DNA of 64,000 bases from Pseudomonas poae (lineage in GTDB: Bacteria > Pseudomonadota > Gammaproteobacteria > Pseudomonadales > Pseudomonadaceae). Below, piece after piece: positions 9,289 through 21,228 of the stretch. Under the pieces are notes generated by a model that saw nothing but the letters and a program-made list of their open reading frames with translations, was not told the DNA's origin and ran no database searches. Each line of letters opens with the position of its first letter. Positions within the stretch are counted from its first letter, which is position 1. The position numbers were made by a program, and so were the translations under genes. Location of the stretch: positions 4,044,001 through 4,108,000 of the forward strand of contig CP034537.1 of NCBI GenBank assembly GCA_004000515.1. The letters are read 5' to 3'.

Positions 9289-11774
9289 CTAGAGTTTGGG
9301 AGCGCATGTCAGCGCAACCCGCTCATAGTTCAGCGCCTTATTGCGTTCCCCCAGCGCATAGCTTGCCTCGCATTGCCGCTCGGCCCACTTGATGATTAGC
9401 GTGCCGGTGTCCTGTTCAACCAACGCCAGCGCCTTGCCGCTGGGGTCGGCAATGGCTACCTGCTTGCCGGCACGGTCTTCCAGCGAGGCGCCGAACGGGA
9501 TCGATTGGTGTTGGGCATCAAACAACTCGAACTGCACCCGTCGCCCGCTCTTGCTGGCATAGCGTGCCAACACCACTGCCCCGCGTCGCGGCACCACTTG
9601 CTGGGTGGCGTTATCAATCTCGATGTCGCCGCCCAGGTCACGCGTGTCCAGGCTGATCCAGTTAACTCGGTAGGGTTGCGCATTCGGCACCACTGCATAG
9701 CCGTTTCCGGCGGTCTTTGCCCCGCTGAAACTGCCGATCTTCACCCCCGACACGCCTTCGACCTGCGCCAGTGCAAACGTCTCGCCCACGGTCTGCCCCA
9801 GGTTGATACCGCCCGCGTGGGCCACCACCGATCCTGCCACGTTGAGGTTCTGTGTGTTGTACCCACGGCCCTGGCTGTAGCCGCCGCTGATGTCCATCAC
9901 CGAGGTGCGGGTGCTGAGGTTGGCTGAACCGGTACTGCCGCCGGAGCTGCTATTGCCGCCTTGCAACGAGTAATAGGTGTCGCTGTTCTGCGTCAGGTAG
10001 CCGTTGATGCCCATTTGCGTGGTGTCATTGTCTTTTGCGTACTGGCAGAAACGAACGCCCTTGGCGCGCGCGGCGCCGAGCCCAGCGGGAAGGACAATGA
10101 CAGGTTGACCAGAGTGTCGTTGTTCGCCGGTCCATAGTTGCCCACATCCTTGGTGTAGGTGGCGCCAAGGTTGTAGCTGACGTCGCCCCAGTAGTTGCTG
10201 TAGCCCGCCGACAGGCTTTGTGAACCGCCGCGGCCCCAGTAACGCTGGTCACTGGCGTTGACGTACACGCTGCCAAACTGCTGGTTGCGGCCCAGGCTCT
10301 GGTTGACGGTCAGGTCGGTACGGGTTTTCGAGTTGCCCGTGCGCTTCTGGCCGTCGTTGCTCAACTCGTCGACATGGTCGCTCAAGGTGCGGTAGCCCTC
10401 GGTGGAATACCGATAGGCCGCCAGGGTGAAGTTGGTGTCAGTGCCGGTAAAAGTCTTGGCATACAGTGCGCGCAGGCTGTTACCCGTGACCTGCTGGCCA
10501 AAGGTGCGGCTCACGGAGTGAGTCATGTCCAGTGACACTGCGCCAATCACCGTGTTGCGCCCGGCTCCGACCGACAGCGCCTGGAAGTCTTGGGTGGCTT
10601 GCACCCCGACAATCCCCGACAAGTTGCTGCTCACGCCATACGCAAGGGTGCTGCTGACAAACTGCGGCTTCTTTTGCGTATCGCTATTGCTGTTGTATTG
10701 GCCAGCCGAGACGCTGTATTTCAACTGGCCTTCACGCACCATGATCGGCAGGCTGGAAAACGCCTGCACGGTCACCCGACGTTGGCCATTGGCTTCGATC
10801 ACGGTGATCTCGAGGTCGCCGTTGGAGCCGCTGGGGTAGATGTCGCTGATCTCGAACGGGCCCGGCGGTACGTTGGCGGTGTAGAGGATGTAGTTGTTCT
10901 GGCGAATTTCCACGGTGGCGCTGGACTGCGCAATGCCACGGACGATCGGCGCGTAGCCGCGTTCGCTGTCAGCGCGCATGCCGTCATCGGAAGCCAGCTT
11001 CAGGCCGCGATATCGCACGCTGTCGAACAGGTCCGCATCCGAGAAAATATCCCCGGCACTGAACTGGCCCTTCAACACGGTCACGTCATGTTGCAGGTAA
11101 CTGCGGTTGCTTTTGAACGTGCTGGGGCTACCGGTGCTGCTGTTGAAGTTCGACTCGTTGCGCAGCCGCCACGCGCCCAGGTTAATGCCGTTGCGCAGGC
11201 CCAGGTTATTTGAAAGCGTCGTGTCGGCGTCGGTGCTGCTGCGGTTGCTGCTCAGTTGGTAATTGATAAATGCAGCGGGTACGCCTTCGTCCCACAGGGC
11301 CGGGTCGACATAACCGCGACGGCCACGCGCCATGGCGCGTTGCGGCACGCTGACCAGCAGGCGCAGCCGCGGTATGTCGTAGCGCACGCTGGCATGCTCG
11401 ATCAGTGCGGGCAGGTCCAGGCAGGCATTCGGGTCGGTGTCGACGAGCTTGCCGCTGGCCTGCAAGGCATCGGTATCGACCCCCAGTTGTTGCAACATTT
11501 CCAGGGTCAGGCAGGCTTCTATTCGACCGTTGCCGGGGTTGCGGCGAAAGTCGATATCGCGCCGGCCCACCAGTATCTCGTTGCCGTAGAGGTCGACCCG
11601 GTAATTACCCGGCACCACACTGCTGCTGGAGAGCAGGGCGTGCAGGTCGACGGAAGAGGCCGCACCTTGTAAAAAAGACGTGTTGAACTGTTCATCGCCT
11701 TCTGCCTGGCACACCGAACTGAAGCCCAAGGCAATCAATAACGGTGCCAATCCATCGCGCTTAAATACAAACAT
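9289..11774 (-). CDS. fimbrial outer-membrane usher, FimD/PapC family (CupD3-like; frame broken)
   Basis: 828 residues after correction. In order: signal peptide; N-terminal periplasmic chaperone-binding domain (INYQLSSNRS region); a 24-strand barrel with a plug domain (GPFEISDIYPSGSNGDLEITVIEANG, the classic usher segment, cited here by its ends); and C-terminal domains with the DTRDLGGDIEI and GRRVQFELFDA motifs. The usher secretes and orders pilin-chaperone complexes at the outer membrane. One T/A is missing from a TTTT run at 10032-10035, which shifts the frame before MGINGYLTQ; restoring it gives one continuous protein. It is last in the operon after pilin and chaperone, the cupD1-D2-D3 order. 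Confidence 0.9.
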
Positions 11775-11859
11775 GCAGGAACCCTATATCACCTCCGATA
11801 CGAACTAGCGGAGCGAAGAGAAATACAGTGAAAGTGCGGCTGCGTTAAACGCAGGCGCG

Positions 11860-12601
11860 TTATGGCGACTCTTTGTTCAAGCCGGCCCGAGTGGGCGCGC
11901 TATTGGAAAGTTGCGCGGTGTAACGGTCTTGTGCGCCGTAGTCATTGATGCTGCTGAACTTCAACTGCAACGGCTGGGTGGACTTGAGTTGCTTGAGCAC
12001 AAACTCTTTTCGTTCACCGGGCGCAATCATCATCGAATCGAACGGGTGTTCACTGACGGCACCGGCCTGTAGCGTGATGTCGGCAATCGACACGTGATAA
12101 ACCCCGGGGTTGCTGACCTTGAGCACGGGCTTGCCATCAAGTTCGGCCAACTGCCAGGCCAGTTCGGTCGGCGCCAGGTAAGCGTTGTTGTTCAGCCCCG
12201 CTGGCGGAAGAACACCTTGATGCGCTGGCGCACGGCAAGCTGCAAGGTGTTCTGGGTTTTCGAGGCCTGGGGGATTTCCTGCACGTTGAGCCACACCACC
12301 GACTCACGGTCAGTGGGCATGCCCGTGCCTTCGTAGATCACCCGCAACAGTTGCTGCTCATTGTCCCGGACCCTTGCCAACGGGGGGTCACGGCAAAGGG
12401 CACCGTGCTGGCATCCGCGGTGTCGACCCAGGACTGGATCAACACGTCTTCACCGCTGTTGCGCACGGTGATCCCAGCTTCTTTGTGTTGTCCATCGAAC
12501 ACCAGGCGTGTGCTACTCAACGAAATACCGGCTGTGGCCTGGCCGACCGCAAGCAAACCGAGCAGGCCTGCGCAGAAGGACAGTGAAGGGCGAAAAAACA
12601 T
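11860..12601 (-). CDS. periplasmic pilus chaperone, PapD family (two frame breaks)
   Basis: 247 residues after correction. A signal peptide is followed by the two Ig-like domains of PapD chaperones: GISLSSTRLVFDGQHKEA (G1 strand start), the conserved RVIYEGTGMPTDRESVVWLNV segment (family signature around the ESVFW/L strand), and the Q-NTLQLAVRQRIKVFFRP stretch. Chaperones cap pilin subunits by donor-strand complementation in the periplasm. Two single-base deletions break the frame: a G6 run at 12382-12387 (VTPPLARV after repair) and a GG at 12203-12204 (FFRPAGLNNN after repair). It lies between pilin and usher. Confidence 0.88.
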
Positions 12602-12661
12602 AATGGCTACCGCTAGGATCGAGAGATGTGCGAGGCCCGCAGGCCCCGCATCGGGCTGGAG

Positions 12662-13252
12662 TTATTCGTACTGCAGGGTGAACGGCAGGGTCGCGTCGCC
12701 GCGTCCGGCCACGGCAGAGGCCGCGTCGACGGTGGTGACATAGGCGGCCGAGAATTTCAGCGTGGTGTTACTGTCCTGCAGGGTGTTCTCGATCTTCGCG
12801 GTGCTCGGCGAGCTCAGGTCGATCAACGCACCGTTGGCATCCAGCAGGGCGATACCCACGTTCTTGGCAGCGCCCAGACCGTCGATCAGCTTCAGCACTT
12901 TGGTGCCGGTGACGATGCCGGAACCCGCGCCTTTGGTCGGCTCGAAAATCATCGCCACCTTGGTGCCAGCGTTGCAGTTGATCTTCATGTCGAAGTTCTC
13001 GGCGCTCAGGGTGCCGTTGCCTTTCGGCGCGGTCGCGGTGCCCATGTCCTTGATCGACACTTCGCCCATGTTCACCGAGATGGTTTTGTTAGCCCCGATA
13101 CCCTCGACGGAGCAGGCATCGTTGTTGATGGAGCCGGTAAAGTTGATGGTGCCGCTGCCGGCCTTGGTCGGTGTTACCGGAGGGTCGGCGGCGAACGCAG
13201 TGCCGGCGGCGAAGATCGACAGGGCCAGAAGAGTGCGAGACAGCTTCTTCAT
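12662..13252 (-). CDS. major fimbrial subunit (type 1 pilin, CupD1-like)
   Basis: 196 residues, intact. Signal peptide MKKLSRTLLALSIFAAGTAFA, then GTINFTGSINNDACSVEG, the typical pilin N-terminal strand with the first conserved cysteine. The second cysteine is in KINCNAGTKVA. The penultimate-tyrosine ending (TLPFTLQYE) fits chaperone recognition. It is the first fimbrial gene of the operon and carries a conserved 18-bp element 58-75 bp upstream, shared with the adhesin and the second kinase gene. Confidence 0.9.
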   Translation of the reverse strand: MKKLSRTLLALSIFAAGTAFAADPPVTPTKAGSGTINFTGSINNDACSVEGIGANKTISVNMGEVSIKDMGTATAPKGNGTLSAENFDMKINCNAGTKVAMIFEPTKGAGSGIVTGTKVLKLIDGLGAAKNVGIALLDANGALIDLSSPSTAKIENTLQDSNTTLKFSAAYVTTVDAASAVAGRGDATLPFTLQYE

Positions 13253-13309
13253 GTTGTTTTCCTTGGTGGGGTTAAAACAACACGATAAGGCGCCGGTGAT
13301 TAGTCGGAC

Positions 13310-13327
13310 ATCAGACGATCCCTAGAA
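13310..13327 (-). promoter_or_regulatory. conserved 18-bp element, copy 1 (upstream of pilin)
   Basis: Plus-strand text ATCAGACGATCCCTAGAA; read on the coding strand it contains TAGGGATCGTCTGAT. Near-identical copies lie upstream of the second hybrid kinase (21209-21226) and of the adhesin (22244-22261). It is the best candidate binding site for the NarL-type regulator encoded next door; this is inference from repetition and placement. Confidence 0.6.
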
Positions 13328-13334
13328 GTGAGTG

Positions 13335-13978
13335 TTAGTTGAACAAGTTGCGCTCTATGCAATAAGCCAACAAGTCTTGGTCGCTGCTGACTTCCAACTT
13401 GCGCATGGCCGCGACTTTTGTGTGCTGATGGTTTTGGCACTGCGGTTCAACCCGCGTGCAATGTCATTGACACTTTGTCCTGATACAAACAAACGCAGAA
13501 TTTCGTGTTCCTTAGGGGACAGCCGAGTGAAGCGCTCGTCAAGATCGGACGATTCCAGTACCGAGGTCGGGTGTGGGCTCTTGCTGCGAACCGGACTGCC
13601 TCGGGCAATGGCCTTGAGCGCCGCCTGGATCTCGTTGTGCAGTTGGTTTTTCTGGATCACCGCGAGCACGCCCAGCTCCTGCAAGCGCGTGAGGATCAAC
13701 GGGTTGGAGATCATTGTCAGTACCAGCACGCGCACGTGGGGAAAGTGTCGCACCAGATACTCCACGAGCTTGAGGCCGTCGCCGTAGGGCGAGTCCGCGG
13801 GCATGTTGAAGTCGGTGATCACCAAGTCCACGGCGGTGCTTTGCAGCAGCTCGATCAGTTCGTTGGAACACACGGCTTCGCCCACCACGCGAAAGCGTTC
13901 ATCGCGCTCGACCAGTTCCCGTACCCCGACCAGCACGATGGGGTGATCGTCTGCAATGACAACGTTGAGGGTTTCCAT
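13335..13978 (-). CDS. rcsB: NarL/RcsB-type response regulator (RcsB-like; frame broken at the C-terminus)
   Basis: 214 residues after correction. An N-terminal receiver has the acidic pair in VIADDHPI, the phospho-acceptor in VDLVITDFNMP (about residue 55) and a conserved lysine (VIQKNQL). A LuxR-type helix-turn-helix follows: LSPKEHEILRLFVSG, then DIARGLNRSAKTISTQK. One A is missing in the TTTT run at 13416-13419; restoring it gives QKVAAMRKLEVSSDQDLLAY and a proper end at 13335. ATG at 13978 is preferred over an upstream TTG. By gene order it matches RcsB of the P. aeruginosa PA14 cupD locus, the direct activator of fimbrial transcription; symbol given by that analogy. Confidence 0.82.
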
Positions 13979-14000
13979 CGGTTGATTATCCAGAGTGAGG

Positions 14001-17000
14001 TTATTCAAGAGTGTCGATCAACGCGGTGAGTCGAGCGAGGGTCTGCCGTACGTCCAGAGCCAGGGCCGGGGTGACCGCCATGCCAGTCAGGCGCAGTTCA
14101 AGCTCGACAAAGGCACCAGCCATGTCAGCGACCTGTACCGCGCCCAAGGCTCCGGCCATGCTGTGCAGTTGCTGCGCCGCGCCATTGGCGTCCCGATTGT
14201 CTAGCGCGGTCAAGGTGGCCTGCACATCCTGACGCAGCGTCGTGACAAACAGCTCGCGCATTCTGGGCGACAACGGCGGCATGTCGACGACGGCAGGCAC
14301 CTCGATCTTGCAGTGTTTTTCCAACTGCGTGCGCAGAGTGGCTAGGTTCAGCGGCTTGACCATCCAGGCATTCATACCGACGGCTGCACACTGTTGGCCT
14401 TCTTCGCGCAGGGCATTGGCGGTGATCCCGATGATCGGCAGTGCGGTGTCTTGTCGGCGCAGTGCCTCGGTCAACTGATAGCCATTCATCACCGGCATGT
14501 TCACGTCGGTCAGCACCAGGTCAAAGCGCCCTGGCACCCACTGCATCAGCGCCTGTTCGCCGTTGGCAGCCAATGTCACCGTGCAGCCCAGCGCTTCCAG
14601 TTGTTCCTTGATGATTGCGGCGTTGATCACGTTGTCTTCGGCCACCAACACCTGCAGGTTCAACGGCCGTGCTGTGGCGGGTAGTGCAGGGCGGTGACCG
14701 CAGGTGGCACCTTGCTGTGCCAGGTGGACTGCCCAGGCGATCGCACGGATATCGTCAGCGTCGACGGCCCAATCGGCACCGCTTGGCTGCGCCGGGTTCG
14801 GCCCGCCTGCCGTGGCGAGAATGCGTGTGCCGGACCAAGCCAGGTCGTGGCCCAGATCAACCAGCAACGCGCCGGGCGGCATGTCGTTCGAAAACGCGCG
14901 GCCATCGAGCCCCAAGCGCTTGAGCCAATTGACCAGGTGATGCACCCGTTCAGGCACTTGAGCGCGTACATACACGGCAGGCATGCCGGGGCTGAAGACA
15001 GGGCAGTCTGCCAGCGCGCCGGGGGCGGGTTCCAGGGCGATTTGCAGGGTAAAACTGCTGCCCAGGCCGGGTTCGCTCACCACGTTCAATTGGCCTTGCA
15101 TCAGCTCGCACAGCCATTTGCAAATCGCCAGGCCCAGGCCGGCACCGGCCTGGCTGGTGGCGTCTTCGGCCTGGTAGAACGGGTCGAACAGCTGTTGTTG
15201 CTGCGCCTGGGAAATGCCCACGCCCGAATCACTGACCTGCCAGTGCAGGCTCACCCGGCCCTCGGTATTGTCCAGGACGCGCAGGCGCAACACGACGTGG
15301 CCGTTATCGGTGAACTTGATCGCATTGCTCAGCAGGTTATTGAGGATCTGGCGGATGCGCAGTGGGTCACCGCGCAGCCGATCCGGCAGGCCTGCGTCGA
15401 TACAGGCATACAGTTGCAAGCCCTTTGACCGGGCAAAGGCGCTGTAGGTACGCACACTGTCTTCGGTCAGTTCCAGCGGGCAGAACTCCTGGAGTTCGAG
15501 CGTCATCTGCCCGGCCTCGATCTTCGACACGTCCAGCACATCACTGATCAGTTGGAACAGGGTGGTGGAGGAGCGTTGGATGGTCTGCAGGTAATCCTGC
15601 TGACGCGGCGCGAGGGGCGTCAGGCCGAGTAGCTCCAACGTCCCAAGTACACCGTACAGCGGCGTGCGGATTTCATGGCTCATGGTCGCGAGAAAACGGC
15701 TCTTGGCCTGGTTCGCCGAGTCGGCGGCCTGGCGTGCGTCTTCCAGGGCGGCAGCGTCTTCAATATGCCGGGTCACGTCATGCATCGCGCACAGCCAAGC
15801 GTCCTGGCCCTGGTAGCGGGTGGGCAGGAAGGCGACATGCAAGTGACGGCCATCGCTCTCAAGGTCGGCCTGGCCGGGTGCAGTCGAGTGCTGTTGTTTG
15901 AGTAGGTCGAACAGCGGGCGCGCGTCTTGCCACTGCTGGGCGCGCTGGTTCTGCAAGAGCACGCGATGATCGCTGCGACGAATTACGCACAGGCCGGTGG
16001 GCGCCGTGTCGATGACGGCGCGGCTGAACGCTTCGCTTTCGGCGATGCTGGCATGGGCTTGATGGGCGGGCAGTACCACCCGCGCCCTGTACCAACGATT
16101 GAAAACGCGACCGCTGCCGAGTATCGCCAGCACCAGCGCCACCAGGCAGAGCAATGGCCACAGTGCGTAGTCGAGAAAACGTTGCAGGCTGATCACATAG
16201 ATCGCCGTCCAGTGGTGTTCGCCCTGGCTGGTGAGCTTGAACACCAGGCCGTCACGGTTGAAGTTCACGCCTTCCTGCAGTGCTTGGCCGGGTTTCACGG
16301 CACCTGTCAGGACTACGCCACCGGGGGTGATCAACGTGAAGTCGTCGTAGATCGACCATTGCATCAGCCGCTCGATGTTATTGACCTTGGACAGGTCAAG
16401 CAGCGAAGCCACCACCACCAAGTGTTGGCGCCGTCGATGGTCAGCGCGGTCGACGCCAGGTTGATATCGACATAGCCCAACAGCATGGGGGCGTCCTTGC
16501 CATCGGGGGCGGTGTCATAGGGTTCCCAGTGCACGAGGTGATCCGTGAGTGATGCGTTCTGTACACGCAGGCGCTCATTCAATTGGGTCATCACGTCTAC
16601 CAGCACGCCGATGTGCACGTGGCCGCCATCACGCAGTCGGCCAGTGGCGGGCACGCTGATGTCGAAATTATCCGGCCCGTTGACCACCACCACCTGCGGG
16701 GCCTGGTAATGGGACGCTGCCCAGAACGCGCTGTAGTACGCCGACAGGTAGGTGCCCAGGGCGAAGACTTTGGGGTATTGGTACGTGCTGATTTTGTCGG
16801 GGTTGATTTTCAGGCTGTAGGGCAAGGAGAACGGCAACCCACGGCCTTCATAAATATTCGGGCCTTCTTCAGGCAGCGGCTTTTGCATAAACGGCGGCAG
16901 CAGGGCCGAGGGGTTGAATTCGCCCTTGGTGCTTCCTTTTGAGATATCGCCGAGAAAGGCTTCCTGCTCGCGGATGTTTTCCATCAGCCGGGCGAAGTGA

Positions 17001-17158
17001 AACTGCAAGGTGTCGCGCTGCTCATCGACCATGCGCAGCACCCCCAGGTAGCTGATGCCCAGCAACAGCAGCACCAACGCGCCCAGCACCAGCAAGCCTT
17101 TATTCAGGCGCAGCGAACTGCTGGTGAGTTTCTCCAGAAAGGCGTTGGGGTGATGCAT
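14001..17158 (-). CDS. rcsC: hybrid sensor histidine kinase with receiver and Hpt domains (RcsC-like; frame broken)
   Basis: 1,052 residues after correction. Two membrane helices (about 17-40 and 345-365) enclose a large periplasmic sensor region. They are followed by a PAS-like segment, the H-box SHEIRTPLYGVLGTLELLG, the N-box NNLLSNAIKF, the G boxes DSGVGI and GAGLGLAI, a degenerate receiver-like stretch, a true receiver (LVAEDNVIN; DLVLTDVNMP) and a C-terminal Hpt (AQQLHSMAGALGAV). The frame breaks at AA 16420-16421; one base restores GANTLVVVASLLDL. It is the only kinase here with an Hpt, so it probably relays phosphate to both the NarL-type and the EAL regulators. The stop lies 22 bases from the RcsB-like start. 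Confidence 0.87.
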
Positions 17159-17209
17159 GACGCGGTGACCTCGCAAGCAAGCGGTGTTCGTTCACACCCG
17201 GCCAGCGGG

Positions 17210-18397
17210 TCAATAGGCACTCGCCGGCCCGTCCTGGGTCAGCAAGTACTGGAACTGATCCGAAGACACGGCGTGGGAGATCAGGAAACCTTGGACCTGA
17301 GTGCAGTCGATCTTACGCAACAGCGCAAGTTCTTGCGCGGTTTCCACCCCTTCGGCCACTACGGTCAAACCGAGCTGGCGGCCGAGGCTGACGATACTGG
17401 TCAGCGCCTGGGCCAATTCTTCGTTGGCGTTGCAGCCTTGCACCAGTGCCCGGTCGATCTTCAACTCGGTGAAAGGCGCCGACACCAGGTTCATGTACGA
17501 GCTGTAGCCCTTGCCGAAATCATCCTGGGACAAACCGAAGCCCTTGATCCGCAAGCGGCACGCCCCGGCGTAGAAGTTGCTGATGTCGTCGGGCACTGAG
17601 CACTCCATCAACTCGAAACAGATACGCGCGGGCAACCCCTGGTGCTTCAACACGAAGGCGAGGATACGGTCGGGCAGGTCGTGGCTGTTGAGCAAGTGCG
17701 TGGGCAGGTTCACCGATACCGGGATGTCATAGCCTTGTTGGCGCCATGCGGACTGGGCCGCCATCGCCTGTTTCAGCACGCACCACAGCAAGCGCTCCTC
17801 CAGCCCGCAGGCGATCAGCGCCGGCAGGAACGCACCGGGGAGCAACGTGCCATGTTCGGGGTGTACCCAGCGCACCAAGGCTTCGGCGGCGACGATGCGG
17901 CCATTGCTCAAGGCTTTCTTGGGCTGGAACCAGGCTTGCAGGGCGTCGTTATCCAGTGCCGTCACAATCGCCTGGCGGTCGATGCCGGGATGGCTGTCGA
18001 CCGGAGCGACCTGGCGCAATGCCTGCAGTTGATCGGTCAGGCAACGCAGTGCGGCGGCATTCACCGGTTTGGAAATCAGCCCGATGACCTTTACCTGCAG
18101 GTTGCTGGCCACCAGGCTTGCGCCCATCAACATGCGCCGTGACGCGGCGCTCATGATTGCCAGGGCAGGGCGCGAAGGGTGCGCCGCGAGACCCTGGATA
18201 AATTGCACGCCGTCCATGCCCGGCATCAGCAGGTCGGTGAGCACTAGGTCAAAGTCCCGGTGTTTCAGGCAGGCCAGCGCTTCTTCGCCGTCCCTGGCGC
18301 ACACCAGATCGAAATCCCCCGGCTCGTTGAACAGGTTCTGCAAATACACATGCTGAAAGGGGTGGTCTTCGACAATCAAAATGCTACAGGGCTTCAT
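17210..18397 (-). CDS. pvrR: response regulator with c-di-GMP phosphodiesterase (REC-EAL) domain (PvrR-like)
   Basis: 395 residues from MKPCSILIVEDHPF. Receiver domain with the phospho-acceptor in FDLVLTDLLMPG (about residue 55). The EAL domain (about 140-390) keeps the residues needed for Mg-dependent c-di-GMP hydrolysis: AEALVRW, SVNLP, FELMEC, DDFGKGYSSY, the ELKIDRALV lysine, AEGVET and QGFLIS. An active enzyme is therefore predicted. The start overlaps the end of the upstream kinase gene by 14 bases. In the PA14 cupD locus the equivalent PvrR opposes fimbriation; the same role is inferred here from gene order and domains. Confidence 0.86.
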   Translation of the reverse strand: MKPCSILIVEDHPFQHVYLQNLFNEPGDFDLVCARDGEEALACLKHRDFDLVLTDLLMPGMDGVQFIQGLAAHPSRPALAIMSAASRRMLMGASLVASNLQVKVIGLISKPVNAAALRCLTDQLQALRQVAPVDSHPGIDRQAIVTALDNDALQAWFQPKKALSNGRIVAAEALVRWVHPEHGTLLPGAFLPALIACGLEERLLWCVLKQAMAAQSAWRQQGYDIPVSVNLPTHLLNSHDLPDRILAFVLKHQGLPARICFELMECSVPDDISNFYAGACRLRIKGFGLSQDDFGKGYSSYMNLVSAPFTELKIDRALVQGCNANEELAQALTSIVSLGRQLGLTVVAEGVETAQELALLRKIDCTQVQGFLISHAVSSDQFQYLLTQDGPASAY

Positions 18398-21174
18398 GGG
18401 TGACTCGTTCGTAGGGAGCCAGGACAGTGAACAAGGCTCGTAGCGTGAAGGGTTTGACCAGGCAGTGATCCATGCCGGCCGCCAGACACAAGGCATCTTC
18501 ACCGCGCAGGGCGTTGGCGGTGGCGCCGATGATCGGGAGAGTGCAGCCCTGGCGTCGTAGGGCCTCGGCCAGTTCGTAGCCGTTGAGGCGGGGCATGTTG
18601 ACGTCGCTGAGGACAATATCGAAGGTGCCGTCGTGCCAGCGCGACAAGGCGTCTTCGCCGTCACCGGCCAATTCCACCGTGCAGCCGAGCTCTTCGAGTT
18701 GGTCGCGCAGGATCAACTGATTGATGACGTTGTCTTCGGCCACCAGGATATGCAAGTGCAGGGGCGCAGGTCGCGCAGTTCAAAGCGCTCCTGAGGCTGG
18801 GCCACTTGCCCGCCTTGGGCATGGTGTACTGCCTGTTGGATGGCGTTCAGGTCGTTGAGGTTGACCTGCCAGCTGTCGCCGCTGAGCTGTGGCGCGTGGG
18901 CGCCGTTGCAACTGGCAAGTACCCGCGGTCCCTGCCAGCTCAGGTCGATGCGGCGTTCGACCAGTTCCAGCAGTACAGACGACGTGGACAGGCCGGTACT
19001 GGACGGCAGGCCGACTTGCGCGCGGGCGCCCCAGCGCCGCAGCCACCCGCAAAGGCTGTCGGCCAGCTCAGGGATAGGCGAGAGCACGTAGACGGTGTCC
19101 GGCGCCAACGTCGGCAGGCTCGGCAACGAGCGGCCGCACGGTTGTTCCAGCGGCACGGTCAAGGAAAAACTGCTGCCCAGGCCCGGCTCGCTGACCAGGC
19201 GCAGGTTGCCGTTCATCAAGTGGGTCAAGCGCAGGCAGATGGGCAGGCCCAGGCCGGTGCCGGCGACGACATTGGTGTTGCCTTCGGTCTGGTAGAACGG
19301 CTCGAAAATAGCCGCTTGGTCGTGATGGGCAATGCCTTTGCCGGTGTCCGAGACCTGCCATTGCAGGCATACCCGTTCGCCTTCGCGGCTCAGCGCCTTG
19401 ACCCGCAGCACCACGCGCCCGGAGTCGGTGAACTTGACCGCGTTGCTCAGCAGGTTGTTGAGGATCTGGCGAACGCGGCTGGCATCGCCGATCAAGCGTT
19501 GCGGCAGGTGCGGGTCGAGACAGGCGTACAGCTGCAAACCCTTGCTCTGCGCCGCTGCTGCGTAGCCCTGCACCACTTCCTGCGCCAGGGTTGGCACGCA
19601 GAACTCGCTCAACTCCAGGGCCAGTTGCCCGGCTTCGATCTTCGACACGTCCAGCACATCGCAAATCAATTGCAGCAAGGTGGCGGAGGACCCTTCGATG
19701 GCGTGCAGGTAGCTTTTCTGCTGGGCATCCAGGCGGGTGCGGCCGAGCAACTCCAGGGTGCCGAGCACGCCATACAACGGTGTGCGGATTTCGTGGCTCA
19801 TGGTTGCCAGGAACAAGGTCTTGGCCTCATTGGCGGCATCGGCCGATTGGCGTGCCTGTTCCAGTGCCGCTTCGATTTGCGTGCGTGCACTGATGTCGCT
19901 GAAAGCACACAGCAGCACGTCTTCACCTTTGTAGCGGGTAGGCGCGCAACTCAGGTAAAGGTGGCGGCCGTCGGCGGCTTCGAAGTAATCGGTGAGGCAT
20001 GGGGCGTCTGGGTCGAACGCATGGCGAATCCAGCCGGGGCCGAGGTGTGCGCCGCACTCACCGAGCCATTGCTGGGCGAGGGTGTTTTTCAGCACCACCG
20101 CGCCGTCGGTTCGCCGCAGCACGCACAGTGCCACGGGGGCGGTCTGGATCACGTCGCGGCTGAACAGCTCACTTTCCACCAGCGCCTGGATACGGTGGAT
20201 CGCCGGGGTGATGAAGCGGTGCTCGAGGCGGCGAGTGAGCAGGCACACCAGGCTGATGCTCAGCAGGCAGAACGCCAATGCACCGAGCATCTGGGGCCAG
20301 AGCGCCGCCAGCACTGCGCGCAGGTCGATTGAGTAGGTGAGCTGCCAGTCCGACGACTTCAATTGTTTGCGCAACACCAATTGCTCGGGCAGCCAGCCGT
20401 CGCCGACAAAGCCGAAGAAGTCTTGCTGGCGCAGATGCGGCAGGTTTTGCCCGGGCGGCGGTTTGTGGCTGTTGCTGTTGCTGAACAATGGCATGCCTTG
20501 GGCATTGAACATGGTGAACTCGCCGGCGCTGTGGTCGCTCAAGGCGTTGGAGACTTCACGGTCATCCATCTCCAGGCCGAGCCAGCCGGAGTTCACGTCG
20601 CGTTCGTCCAGGCGGATGAAGATGTACAACTGCGAATGGTCGTCGGAGGCATGGGTCAGCCATAGCTCCTGCAAGGCGCCGGTAAGCTTGAGGGCTTCGA
20701 GTTGCTCCAGCAGGGCCAGGGGGAAGTCGCCGCTGACTGGGGTGGCGTTGTACAACCGCAGTACCTGGGCCTCGGGGCTGACATACAGCAGGTTCAGCTG
20801 CTTGGCCTTTAAATAGTCGCGCATGCGCTGGGTCAGCCAGATGCTCCACTGCTTGCCCGGGGTTTGCCCCAGCAGCAGGCGGATCTCTTCTTCGGACACC
20901 GGCTGGTTTGCGTCGGCCTTGCGTGTGGCCGACAGGCTGAGGCTTTCCAGCAAGGCTTCTCGGGTGGTGAAAAACGTATGGGCTTCTGCGATGGCGCTGC
21001 TCATGTAGCTGCGGCGTTGGGAGACTTCATTGTTGAAGGTAAACAGCAGGAAGCTGTACACGCCCCCAGGATGCCCACCAGCAGCACCAACGCAAAAATG
21101 CGCAACAGGCGCCTTGCGGCATGGGGCGTGGACAGGACGGGGCTGATCTGATGAAGGTAGCTCTTTAGTCTCAT
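18384..21174 (-). CDS. pvrS: hybrid sensor histidine kinase without Hpt (PvrS-like; two frame breaks)
   Basis: 930 residues after correction, starting MRLKSYLHQISPVLS with a membrane helix (LLRIFALVLLVGILGG). A periplasmic sensor region (about 45-290) and second helix (MLGALAFCLLSISLVCLL) follow, then a PAS-like segment, H-box SHEIRTPLYGVLGTLELLG (identical to its neighbour), N-box NNLLSNAVKF, DTGKGI and GTGLGLPI, and a receiver (LVAEDNVIN, FDIVLSDVNMP). There is no Hpt, so its receiver likely hands phosphate to the Hpt of the RcsC-like kinase. Breaks: a C5 run at 21063-21067 and a G4 run at 18761-18764, each one base short. A copy of the shared 18-bp element lies 35-52 bp upstream. Confidence 0.86.
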
Positions 21175-21208
21175 CCGGGCACTCTATGGGCGGCCCGGCG
21201 TAGGGAAA

Positions 21209-21226
21209 ATCAGACGATCCTTAATT
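21209..21226 (-). promoter_or_regulatory. conserved 18-bp element, copy 2 (upstream of PvrS-like kinase)
   Basis: ATCAGACGATCCTTAATT on the plus strand; the first twelve bases are identical to the copy upstream of the pilin. It lies in the short gap between the adhesin stop and the kinase start, suggesting that the regulatory genes themselves are under the same control. Confidence 0.5.
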
Positions 21227-21228
21227 TG

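Noticed and set aside
18806..20332. 508-codon plus-strand open frame opposite the PvrS-like kinase
   Set aside because: Antisense shadow; the kinase H, N and G boxes lie on the minus strand.
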